NCBI GenBank assembly: GCA_016218185.1
Contig: JACREP010000022.1
Coordinates: forward strand, 1 to 10,195
Source of the DNA: Candidatus Gottesmanbacteria bacterium
Lineage (GTDB): Bacteria > Patescibacteriota > Microgenomatia > UBA10105 > UBA927
Length of the DNA: 10,195 nt
Reading direction: 5' to 3'
Below the pieces are notes generated by a model. That model was not told the DNA's origin. It searched no databases and saw only the letters and a program-made list of their open reading frames with translations. Below, piece after piece: positions 1 to 4,790 of this stretch (positions within the stretch are counted from its first letter, which is position 1; the number at the start of each line of letters is the position of its first letter). The position numbers and the translations under genes were made by a program.

Positions 1-219
1 CTGCCAGTAGTACCATGGGCCGAACGTAAACTGGCCAAGGGACGAAAAGGGACCGGTTAAAGGAAACTGTAAATCCTTTGCTCCCTGATACGCCACAAAC
101 GCGTCGCGGCTCGAGTCATCGCCGATCCCATAGCGAAGCGGCGCGTTATAGAAGCGGAAAAAGATCGCGACGGCGAGGATAAGAAGGAGAACCAGTGGCG
201 TTTTTGTTCGGGAGGACAT
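1..219 (-). CDS. N-terminal part of a glycosyltransferase-like membrane protein (GT39/PMT style), cut by the window edge
   Basis: The minus strand is open from ATG at 219 through base 1, 73 codons without a stop; the gene continues outside the window. The protein starts MSSRTK, then one hydrophobic segment (about residues 8-21, PLVLLLILAVAIFF), then a polar stretch with RYGIGDDSSRDA and, near the edge, FTFGPWYYWQ. A first helix followed by an acidic DD/RD loop and an aromatic-rich segment resembles the start of multi-pass dolichyl-phosphate-mannose-type (GT39/ArnT-like) glycosyltransferases, which move sugars from lipid carriers at the membrane. The family call is inference from about a quarter or less of the protein. 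The start is supported by an extended -10 (TGCTATACT) 7 nt upstream. It lies 27 nt downstream of the EamA gene on the same strand but seems to have its own promoter. Confidence 0.6.
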   Translation of the reverse strand, partial: MSSRTKTPLVLLLILAVAIFFRFYNAPLRYGIGDDSSRDAFVAYQGAKDLQFPLTGPFSSLGQFTFGPWYYWQ

Positions 220-226
220 GGATTTG

Positions 227-235
227 AGTATAGCA
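227..235 (-). promoter_or_regulatory. Extended -10 promoter of the glycosyltransferase-like gene
   Basis: Read on the minus strand this is TGCTATACT, an extended -10 (TG-n-TATACT). It ends 7 nt before the ATG at 219, so transcription should start on or beside the start codon. No good -35 is visible, as expected for an extended -10. It sits in the 27-nt gap after the EamA stop codon. Confidence 0.5.
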
Positions 236-246
236 CGTACTGTCTC

Positions 247-1158
247 CTACTTCTTTGCCCATGACCGGGCTTCGTTTATGAGGTTTTTTCCGTGGATAAT
301 CCATAAACCCGTGAATACGATGACGGCCCCTGCAACAAATGCCGGAGTAATTTTTTCTCCCAAAGCGATCACATTGACGCCGACGCCGAAGATAGGCCCG
401 ATATACGTGGAAAGTGAGGCTGTCGTTGCTGAGGTATGCTTGATCGCCCATTGGTACAGAGTAAATGTAGCGACGGAAACAAATATGCCGAGGTGGGCAA
501 CAAGAAGGAATATCGATGGTTTTTGGAGAGCGGCGAGATACGGTGTTTTAAATGTAAAAAGACTCATGATGAAAAAGACTGCACACGAAGTAAAAATGAG
601 AAAACTGCTGATAGTAAGTGGAGAATAGCCTTTCGCCGACGAGGCATGCCGTGAGCCGATGAGGTAGATGGACCAGACGACGGCCGCAAGCACAAAAAAC
701 ATATTTCCCGGGAGGTTTCCGGATACAGATTCTCCGCGCTCCAGCATGGGCAAGAGAGCGATAAGGATTACGCCGACAAGGCCCACCGTGATGCCGGCAA
801 GCGTACGGATAGTCAATCGTTCGTTAATAAAACGACGTGCTATAAGCGAGGTTACCAGCGGTACGGCTGCGTAAATAAGCGTTGCGGCGTTGGCAGTAGA
901 CGTTTGGAGCCCGATAAAGTAAAAGAGCATATTGCCTGCGCCCATAAGTGAGAAGGGCAGTAAATCCCTGATCATGTGTTTGGGTTTTGACGTTTCCTTC
1001 AAAAAAAACGGCAGGATAACAATGGAGGCTACAAAAAACCGCAGAAAACCGGCAAAATATGGGTCAAATGTTCGGACGATGATTTTAGAAAGCCCGGCGG
1101 TGGACCAGAGGAGTTGAGCCAAAAGAATTGCAAGCAGCGCCTTCGTGCGGGAAGACAT
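247..1158 (-). CDS. EamA/DMT-superfamily exporter (RhaT/YdcZ-like permease)
   Basis: The 303-residue protein is almost wholly hydrophobic, with about ten predicted membrane helices in two similar halves (roughly residues 1-145 and 150-295), the layout of EamA-domain drug/metabolite transporters. An early helix reads LLAILLAQLLWSTAGLSKI; the second half begins near FFVLAAVVWSIYLIGSRHAS and ends in a long helix (FVAGAVIVFTGLWII) with a basic tail. Family members export amino acids, metabolites or drugs across the inner membrane; the substrate cannot be read from the sequence. I chose the ATG at 1158 (MSSRTKAL): the alternative at 1173 lies upstream of the -10 box, while 1158 is 6 nt after TATAAT. 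The gene is divergent from the antitoxin gene, with both promoters packed between 1159 and 1226. It begins with the same four residues, MSSR, as its downstream neighbour. Confidence 0.85.
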   Translation of the reverse strand: MSSRTKALLAILLAQLLWSTAGLSKIIVRTFDPYFAGFLRFFVASIVILPFFLKETSKPKHMIRDLLPFSLMGAGNMLFYFIGLQTSTANAATLIYAAVPLVTSLIARRFINERLTIRTLAGITVGLVGVILIALLPMLERGESVSGNLPGNMFFVLAAVVWSIYLIGSRHASSAKGYSPLTISSFLIFTSCAVFFIMSLFTFKTPYLAALQKPSIFLLVAHLGIFVSVATFTLYQWAIKHTSATTASLSTYIGPIFGVGVNVIALGEKITPAFVAGAVIVFTGLWIIHGKNLINEARSWAKK

Positions 1159-1164
1159 GAGGAG

Positions 1165-1170
1165 ATTATA
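1165..1170 (-). promoter_or_regulatory. -10 box of the EamA gene
   Basis: On the minus strand this reads TATAAT, preceded directly by TG, and ends 6 nt before the ATG at 1158. The predicted transcription start coincides with the start codon. No convincing -35 was found; the region where it would lie overlaps the -35 of the divergent antitoxin promoter. Confidence 0.5.
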
Positions 1171-1188
1171 CATCGAACCGATGGTGTC

Positions 1189-1217
1189 TTGACAGCGGGA
1201 ATGATTTTATGTACACT
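1189..1217 (+). promoter_or_regulatory. Promoter of the Phd/PIN toxin-antitoxin operon
   Basis: TTGACA (1189-1194) and TACACT (1212-1217) are separated by exactly 17 nt, close to the sigma-70 consensus. The predicted start of transcription, about 1224, is within a few bases of the antitoxin ATG at 1227, so the mRNA should be nearly or fully leaderless. Confidence 0.7.
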
Positions 1218-1227
1218 AGTGTACATA
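1208..1227. promoter_or_regulatory. Perfect 20-bp palindromic operator over the antitoxin promoter
   Basis: TATGTACACTAGTGTACATA is a perfect inverted repeat. It covers the -10 box, the predicted transcription start and the A of the ATG. A further half-site, GTACAT, lies at 1232-1237 inside the gene. Phd/YefM antitoxins are known to bind palindromes at their own promoters and repress the operon, more strongly with the toxin bound, so this is very likely the autoregulatory operator. The binding assignment is inference; the palindrome is seen directly. Confidence 0.7.
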
Positions 1228-1517
1228 TGACGTACATTCTTCCCATTACCGAAGTGAGAAAAAACATTTTTGCATTATCCGAAAAGGTCGCCAGAACAGG
1301 TGAAGTCATTGAAGTGGAAAAAGAAGGGAGGAGGATTGTGAAAATCGTCCCTATCCATAACGATCCAGCAGGAAAAGCTGACTATATTCTGACCCACATT
1401 CTCCCCAAACTTGCAGGTGCGTGGAAACATGTGCCACCGGCGGAAGTTGCCGCGGAGCATACGTGGGCGAGGAGTGTACGTGAGAAGCGTTACTGGAAGC
1501 GGCACATTTTTTCATGA
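1227..1517 (+). CDS. Type II antitoxin, Phd/YefM fold
   Basis: This 96-residue protein has the Phd/YefM signature at its N terminus: ILPITEVRKNIFALSEKV, then a strand-turn-strand of the form GEVIEVEKEGRRIVKIVP (about residues 4-42). This part dimerises and binds the operator. The C-terminal part (about 50-96), ending in EHTWARSVREKRYWKRHIFS, should wrap and neutralise the PIN toxin encoded next. The ATG at 1227 is preferred over the in-frame ATG at 1209: the latter lies inside the operator and upstream of the predicted transcription start, and residues 1-6 from it (MYTSVH) are just the translated palindrome. The stop overlaps the toxin start (ATGA, 1514-1517), so translation is coupled. Confidence 0.8.
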   Translation: MTYILPITEVRKNIFALSEKVARTGEVIEVEKEGRRIVKIVPIHNDPAGKADYILTHILPKLAGAWKHVPPAEVAAEHTWARSVREKRYWKRHIFS

Positions 1518-1897
1518 GAAAAATCTTGGTTGATAGCGATATTATTATCGATTTTCTGCGGACAGGCAGTGGCGCACTTCCAAAGTTATTTATTGGCCAA
1601 CGCGGCGGCAAGCTGGAACTGTTTCTGTCTACTATTACGGTCCTTGAACTTTTTGCGGGTAAATCATCTAAAGCTATTGCCGGGAAGCTACGGGAATTTT
1701 TCACTGGTTTTACTGTTATACCGTTAGGAGTTGATCTGGCGATGTTTGCCGGAGAACTGAAACGGGATCATCGGGTGGACACGGCGTTTGCGGATTTAGT
1801 CGTTGCCGCAACCAGTTTATCCATCGGCGCGAGACTTGCGACGCGCAATAGACGGCATTATCACGGTATACCCAAGCTTCGATTTTACTCTTCGTGA
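1514..1897 (+). CDS. PIN-domain ribonuclease toxin (VapC family)
   Basis: The 127-residue protein has the standard length and acidic motifs of VapC-type toxins: D7 in ILVDSDIIIDFL (DSD in place of the common DTN), E45 in TVLELFAG, D94 in DTAFADLVVAATS, and the TRNRRHY segment (110-116), which supplies the last metal-site position as N112. These residues bind Mg2+ or Mn2+ in a nuclease that, in studied relatives, cuts tRNA or rRNA and stops translation. Its own target is unknown. It overlaps the antitoxin gene by 4 nt. All key residues are present, so it should be active. Pairing of a PIN toxin with a Phd-fold rather than an AbrB- or RHH-type antitoxin is a known combination. Confidence 0.85.
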   Translation: MRKILVDSDIIIDFLRTGSGALPKLFIGQRGGKLELFLSTITVLELFAGKSSKAIAGKLREFFTGFTVIPLGVDLAMFAGELKRDHRVDTAFADLVVAATSLSIGARLATRNRRHYHGIPKLRFYSS

Positions 1898-1929
1898 CGA
1901 GAGTGTTTTTCTCTTTGTCCGATCTGCGT

Positions 1930-1935
1930 TATAAT
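1930..1935 (+). promoter_or_regulatory. -10 box of tRNA-Ser
   Basis: TATAAT ends 10 nt before the first tRNA base (1946), so the 5' leader would be only a few nucleotides. The -35 region is poor (TTTTCT at 1907-1912, 17-nt spacing). The tRNA appears to have its own promoter, separate from the toxin operon that ends 32 nt upstream of the box. Confidence 0.5.
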
Positions 1936-1945
1936 TCGGTGTATA

Positions 1946-2032
1946 GGAAGGGTCGCATAGTGGCCTAGTGCGCGCGCTTGGAGAGCGCGTATCGCCGCAA
2001 GGTGATCGCGGGTTCAAATCCCGCCCCTTCCG
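1946..2032 (+). tRNA. tRNA-Ser(GGA)
   Basis: A complete class II cloverleaf can be drawn. The acceptor stem GGAAGGG (1946-1952) pairs perfectly with CCCTTCC (2025-2031). The anticodon stem CGCGC/GCGCG (1973-1977/1985-1989) encloses the loop TTGGAGA with anticodon GGA at 1980-1982, which reads UCC and UCU. A long variable arm follows (stem CGCC/GGTG), as serine tRNAs require. The T arm GCGGG-TTCAAAT-CCCGC spans 2008-2024. The discriminator is G at 2032, the serine identity base. The 3' CCA is not encoded (GCA follows), so a CCA-adding enzyme is needed. An inverted-repeat element begins at the discriminator base. Confidence 0.96.
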
Positions 2033-2073
2033 CAACGTAAGAAATTTTTCTAAACGAAAAATTTCGACGTTGC
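2032..2073. repeat. Nested stem-loop 1 abutting the tRNA 3' end
   Basis: Outer arms GCAACGT (2032-2038) and ACGTTGC (2067-2073) and inner arms GAAATTTTTC (2041-2050) and GAAAAATTTC (2056-2065) are all perfect complements, with loop TAAAC. Only AA on one side and G on the other separate the inner and outer stems. No T-tract follows, so it is not a standard intrinsic terminator. It may act in tRNA 3' processing, or be one end of a small palindromic element; both are inference. Confidence 0.75.
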
Positions 2074-2074
2074 T

Positions 2075-2110
2075 GTCGCGTTTAAATTACGAAGTAATTT
2101 ATTACGCGAC
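2075..2110. repeat. Nested stem-loop 2
   Basis: Outer arms GTCGCGT (2075-2081) and ACGCGAC (2104-2110) and inner arms TAAATTAC (2083-2090) and GTAATTTA (2094-2101) are perfect, with loop GAA. The design, a GC-rich outer stem, a small internal bulge and an AT-rich inner stem, copies that of stem-loop 1 one base upstream, with different sequence. Again no T-tract follows. Confidence 0.75.
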
Positions 2111-2156
2111 GCCCGTATTACGTTCCATTCGCTAAGATAAACGCGGCTGCCGCCAT

Positions 2157-2411
2157 ATGTTTTACTGCGTCTATATCCTTCAAAGTCAAAAAGATGATAG
2201 TTTCTATATCGGATATACCAATGACTTGATTAAACGATTTAAACAACATAATTCTGGAGAAAATCAGGCAACAAAGCCGTTTCTACCCTACAAACTTATA
2301 TTTTATGAAGCTTTTCTTAATAGAATAGATGCGAAGAATCGTGAAATATATTTAAAGAGCGGTTATGGTAGAAAAACTATAAATGGTTTACTTAAGAAAT
2401 ATTTGAAGTGA
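2157..2411 (+). CDS. Small GIY-YIG endonuclease domain protein (UPF0213/YhbQ-like)
   Basis: The 84-residue protein is essentially a bare GIY-YIG nuclease domain. The GIY motif appears as VYIL (residues 5-8), the YIG motif as FYIGYT (about 17-22), followed by NDLIKRFKQHN with the conserved Arg, a central FYEAF segment with the usual Glu, and a C-terminal NREIYLKSGYGRKTINGLL with the conserved Asn/Glu region. Family members are small, often multicopy, and of unclear role, with DNA repair and mobility both proposed. Base composition is about 29% G+C by hand count (75 of 255), far lower than neighbours such as dnaG. It has no Shine-Dalgarno sequence and no -10 box just upstream. Position after a tRNA and a palindrome cluster suggests acquisition. 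The start fits the family's usual N terminus. Confidence 0.85.
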   Translation: MFYCVYILQSQKDDSFYIGYTNDLIKRFKQHNSGENQATKPFLPYKLIFYEAFLNRIDAKNREIYLKSGYGRKTINGLLKKYLK

Positions 2412-2444
2412 AGCTGACAGGGGACGAGATTAGAACCTAAAATT

Positions 2445-2582
2445 ATGACTCATTTAACAGCACTGGAAATTGAAAATAAAATTGGTTCAGTTTATCTCAA
2501 AACTACTATTTATACGGTAAACAAGACCGATGAGATCGTTCATGTTATTACTGCGGGACACCGGTCTACTGTATACAATTAA
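2445..2582 (+). CDS. Small uncharacterised ORF (45 aa)
   Basis: An ATG at 2445 opens a 45-codon frame ending with TAA at 2580-2582, three bases before the start of the radical SAM gene. The product begins MTHLTALEIENKIGSVYL and ends HVITAGHRSTVYN; it is polar with alternating hydrophobic residues, suggesting short strands, and has no cysteine or membrane segment. G+C is near 35%, between the GIY-YIG gene and the later genes. There is no clear ribosome binding site. It could be a genuine small protein, the tail of a decayed gene, or chance. I do not recognise it. Confidence 0.35.
   Translation: MTHLTALEIENKIGSVYLKTTIYTVNKTDEIVHVITAGHRSTVYN
2572..2579 (+). promoter_or_regulatory. Possible -10 box of the radical SAM gene
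   Basis: TATACAAT contains two overlapping -10-like hexamers (TATACA, TACAAT) ending 6-8 nt before the ATG at 2586, the spacing seen at other starts here. No -35 is visible and the box lies inside the small ORF, so this is a weak call. Confidence 0.3.
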
Positions 2583-2585
2583 TCT

Positions 2586-3479
2586 ATGGATGTTCGGGAA
2601 ATTGAAGCCAAGTCGATTCTGAACCGATGCGGGATACCGGGCATTGACTTTGTCGTCAATCCCTATATAGGCTGCCGGTTTGCGTGCAAATACTGCTACG
2701 CAAGTTTCATGGGCAGGTTTGTGGGCAAAACAGTGGCCGACTGGGGAGCGTACGTGTATGCCAAAGTGAATGCACCGGAACTGCTTCGGGCAGAGTTGTC
2801 CAAAAAGGTAAAGAATAAAGGGATCGGTAAAGAGATATTTTTCTCCTCTGTCACGGATCCGTATCAGGGGATGGAGGCTAAATACCGATTAACCAGGGCG
2901 TGCCTCAAGGAGCTTCTCGAGTTTGGATTTGTTGGGCTCGTAAGTATTTTGACGAAGTCGGATTTGGTTCTAAGGGATGTCGATCTTTTCAAAAAATTGC
3001 CCCGCGTATCCGTGGGGCTTACCGTCACGTCCACGGACGACGGCGTTTCGCGATTTTTTGAAACATATGCCCCTCCCTCCTCGCGCCGGATTGCAGCCCT
3101 TGCCGCGTTAAACAAAGAAGGCATCAGTACCTACGCATTTATCGGTCCGTTGCTCCCGCACTTTGTCGCACGAGAAGATGCTCTGGACCGGCTGATGGCT
3201 GCCATTGCAGACAGCGGCGCGCGCGATATATTTGTGGAACACCTCAATCTTTCCTCGTATATCCGAAACAGACTTATGGAGGAAATGAAAGGGGAGGAGA
3301 GGACAATCGTTGAAAAGTTTTACTCTTCCCAATCAAAAGAATATCGGGATGAACTGGATGTGCTGGTAAAGAGCCTTTTGAAAAAGAATGGTTTACGGCT
3401 CATCCTCAATCAAACGATTTATCACAAAGAGTTCCGGGGTCAGATCGATGCGGCGCCGGCATCTGCGAGTTTTACGTAG
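2586..3479 (+). CDS. Radical SAM protein, spore-photoproduct-lyase-like (SplB, COG1533)
   Basis: The 297-residue protein carries the CX3CX2C cluster motif (C30, C34, C37 in GCRFACKYCYA) that binds the [4Fe-4S] cluster used to cleave S-adenosylmethionine. Further family marks are NPYIGC just before it, FFSSVTDPYQGMEAKYRLTR (about 86-105), the ILTKSDLVLRD strand-helix, SVGLTVTS, and FETYAPPSSRRIAALAALNKEG. This is the pattern of the broad SPL-like group found in many non-spore-formers, so repair of thymine dimers should not be assumed; the substrate is unknown. The length is usual for the family. There is no Shine-Dalgarno sequence. Its last 40 bp overlap the 3' end of the minus-strand acetyltransferase gene. 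Confidence 0.85.
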   Translation: MDVREIEAKSILNRCGIPGIDFVVNPYIGCRFACKYCYASFMGRFVGKTVADWGAYVYAKVNAPELLRAELSKKVKNKGIGKEIFFSSVTDPYQGMEAKYRLTRACLKELLEFGFVGLVSILTKSDLVLRDVDLFKKLPRVSVGLTVTSTDDGVSRFFETYAPPSSRRIAALAALNKEGISTYAFIGPLLPHFVAREDALDRLMAAIADSGARDIFVEHLNLSSYIRNRLMEEMKGEERTIVEKFYSSQSKEYRDELDVLVKSLLKKNGLRLILNQTIYHKEFRGQIDAAPASASFT

Positions 3480-3964
3480 AATTTCCTTTTCCCTTTTCGA
3501 AGGGAAAAACCTTTTCGAATAGCCTCATACAGAAAAGATATATTCATGTGTTCCGTAAGCTGCCGTATCAAGAATCGTTTGACCTCTTTCGGTAATGAGA
3601 AAAAACTTGATACTTGTTGAAATCCAAACGACTCCACCGTGTGTTGTGCTGCAGGGTGTGAGCTGGTAATGAATACGGATACGGCTGGGTAGTCGTCGAT
3701 AATTGTTTTCAAAAGACGTTTTCCCAATCCTTTGCCATGATATTTTTTTAATAGAACCAACGGGCCGAGTTTAATCCAGTGGTCAAATCGATATACACCG
3801 CATGCCCCAGCGAACACCCGGTCCACCTCGAGAACATACGGGTCAATCAGGCGACGCCAGCGAGCCGGGCTTACATACGCAAGGTCCGGAAATAATCGAA
3901 TGTCCTGCATCAGGCGTGTTATTTCTGACTCTGTCAGCGAACGGCGTTTTATGGAAACATTCAT
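3440..3964 (-). CDS. GNAT-family N-acetyltransferase
   Basis: The 174-residue product has the GNAT fold order: an N-terminal helix region, a strand pair around VLEVDRVFAGACGVYRF (45-60), the acetyl-CoA-binding motif A in KLGPLVLLKKYHGKGLGKRLL (about 66-85, with H-G-K-G-L-G as the pyrophosphate loop), and the motif B region SVFITSSHPAAQHTVESFGFQQVSSFFSL (96-124), where a residue-FGF turn is typical. It should transfer an acetyl group from acetyl-CoA to an amine; the acceptor is unknown. The frame is open to 4210, but I chose the ATG at 3964: it lies 7 nt after a TATAAT box, and the upstream extension lacks family features. It is convergent with, and overlaps by 40 bp, the radical SAM gene. Confidence 0.8.
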   Translation of the reverse strand: MNVSIKRRSLTESEITRLMQDIRLFPDLAYVSPARWRRLIDPYVLEVDRVFAGACGVYRFDHWIKLGPLVLLKKYHGKGLGKRLLKTIIDDYPAVSVFITSSHPAAQHTVESFGFQQVSSFFSLPKEVKRFLIRQLTEHMNISFLYEAIRKGFSLRKGKRKFYVKLADAGAASI

Positions 3965-3971
3965 GGGGTTT

Positions 3972-3977
3972 ATTATA
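3972..3977 (-). promoter_or_regulatory. -10 box of the GNAT gene
   Basis: On the minus strand this reads TATAAT, directly preceded by TG, and ends 7 nt before the ATG at 3964; the mRNA should be leaderless. The same bases read on the plus strand (TATTAT, 3971-3976) could serve as a -10 for the divergent gene, giving a start near 3983. Confidence 0.5.
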
Positions 3978-4027
3978 CAATGAGGAATGTAAGAAGGCAG
4001 TGGAAGCGTGAAAAAAGCGTATTCATA

Positions 4028-4432
4028 ATGAATGCAAAGCGACGAAATCAACAGTATTCTAAAGCCGATCGATTGTGGGGCGGTGATGGGCCGTATTCTG
4101 AAGCGCACCTGATTGTGGAAACGCGCATTCTCGACGATCGGGTAAGCAGGATATTTATCGTCGTAGAGGTGAGCATAAACCCATATACCTACGAGTGCAT
4201 TCGTGCGCATAGAACATTATTTAAGAGTGATGAGATGATTCAGCAATTACTTGATCATTCGGAATATCGAGGTCAGCCGGATGGATACGTCTCGATGGCA
4301 TTTATTGATGAGTATAGGGATTCGGAGGTTATGGAGATGGCTCAGGAAGCAATAGGGCGCTGTAAAGATACCATTATCAAAATGCACAAATTTGTGATGC
4401 AGCAGCTCAATAAAGAGAGAGCGAAAAATTAA
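4028..4432 (+). CDS. Uncharacterised protein (134 aa)
   Basis: I do not recognise this family. The product starts MNAKRRNQQYSKADRLWGGD, then has an alternating strand region (SEAHLIVETRILDD, RIFIVVEVSINPYTYECI, about 23-55), a helical middle (LFKSDEMIQQLLDHS), the segment YVSMAFIDEYRDSEV, and a long C-terminal helix rich in Met, Lys and Gln. It looks soluble, alpha/beta, with no membrane segment. An upstream in-frame ATG at 3980 would add 16 mostly basic residues; I prefer 4028 because a plus-strand TATTAT at 3971-3976 would start transcription after 3980. The start is uncertain, and neither ATG has a Shine-Dalgarno sequence. It lies 20 nt before the next small gene and probably shares its transcript. 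Confidence 0.6.
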   Translation: MNAKRRNQQYSKADRLWGGDGPYSEAHLIVETRILDDRVSRIFIVVEVSINPYTYECIRAHRTLFKSDEMIQQLLDHSEYRGQPDGYVSMAFIDEYRDSEVMEMAQEAIGRCKDTIIKMHKFVMQQLNKERAKN

Positions 4433-4452
4433 ATAATGAGTGGGTGCAACAT

Positions 4453-4749
4453 ATGCGTGAGTATCAGAAAATGATGACCAAGATGATGGAAGAGCACAAA
4501 GAGATCTTCGAGAACTTCAAGGATATTCATAATGAGTATGCAATGAATCCCGCCCAGTGGCAGAAATTGTTTAACCAGTACGGCGCGGAGGTTGTGGAGA
4601 TTATCCGTGAGTATGAACGCAGGCTTTGTGCCAATATGGCAACCGGCAATTACGGCAGGTTTTCCGCAAGCCTTTCAGAAAAATTTTGGGGCGAGGTGAG
4701 GAGCGTGTTCCCCAAAATCGATTTCGTGGGAGTGAAAACAAGAGGGTAG
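4453..4749 (+). CDS. Uncharacterised helical protein (98 aa)
   Basis: The product is strongly helical and charged at its N terminus (MREYQKMMTKMMEEHKEIF, then ENFKDIHNEYAMNPAQWQKLFNQYG), then EVVEIIREYERRLC, and ends in a more conserved-looking block: NYGRFSASLSEKFWGEVRSVFPKIDFVGVK (about 65-95). I cannot name a function. The ATG at 4453 is chosen; a GTG at 4444 in the same frame would add three residues. It has no membrane segment. With the gene just upstream it forms a probable two-gene unit of unknown role between the acetyltransferase and a toxin-antitoxin module. Both have methionine-rich helices. Confidence 0.65.
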   Translation: MREYQKMMTKMMEEHKEIFENFKDIHNEYAMNPAQWQKLFNQYGAEVVEIIREYERRLCANMATGNYGRFSASLSEKFWGEVRSVFPKIDFVGVKTRG

Positions 4750-4753
4750 CATA

Positions 4754-4782
4754 TTGACAAAGGTATATATAGTGTATATACT
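4754..4782 (+). promoter_or_regulatory. Promoter of the RelB/RelE-type operon
   Basis: TTGACA (4754-4759), 17 nt, then TATACT (4777-4782): the strongest sigma-70-type promoter in the window. Transcription should start near 4789-4790 and the ATG is at 4791, so the message is predicted to be leaderless. Confidence 0.75.
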
Positions 4783-4790
4783 TCGTATAT
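4763..4790. promoter_or_regulatory. Operator-like inverted repeat within the RelB promoter
   Basis: GTATATA (4763-4769) and TATATAC (4775-4781) form an inverted repeat around TAGTG, covering the spacer and most of the -10 box; an extra GTATAT half-site follows at 4785-4790. RelB/DinJ ribbon-helix-helix proteins repress their own operons from such sites. Binding is inferred. Confidence 0.6.

Noticed and set aside
146..451. 101-codon minus-strand ORF
   Set aside because: It is out of frame with both the glycosyltransferase-like and the EamA genes, whose frames encode recognisable membrane proteins.
1029..1226. Minus-strand ORF also beginning MYTSVH
   Set aside because: It arises because the palindromic operator reads the same on both strands; the rest is out of frame with EamA.
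1898..1918. Possible terminator after the PIN toxin gene (GAGAG/CTCT)
   Set aside because: The stem is only 4-5 bp and not followed by a run of T.
1817..2035. 72-codon minus-strand ORF with GRDLNPRSPCGD
   Set aside because: It is the antisense translation of tRNA-Ser; peptides of this type are a known artefact of translating tRNA genes.
3487..3508. 9-bp hairpin TTTTCCCTT/AAGGGAAAA with TTCG loop, considered as a terminator
   Set aside because: No T-tract follows on either strand and it lies within the GNAT coding region.
3965..4210. 82-residue N-terminal extension of the GNAT protein
   Set aside because: It overlaps the divergent gene, lacks family features, and the -10 box at 3972-3977 would lie inside it.
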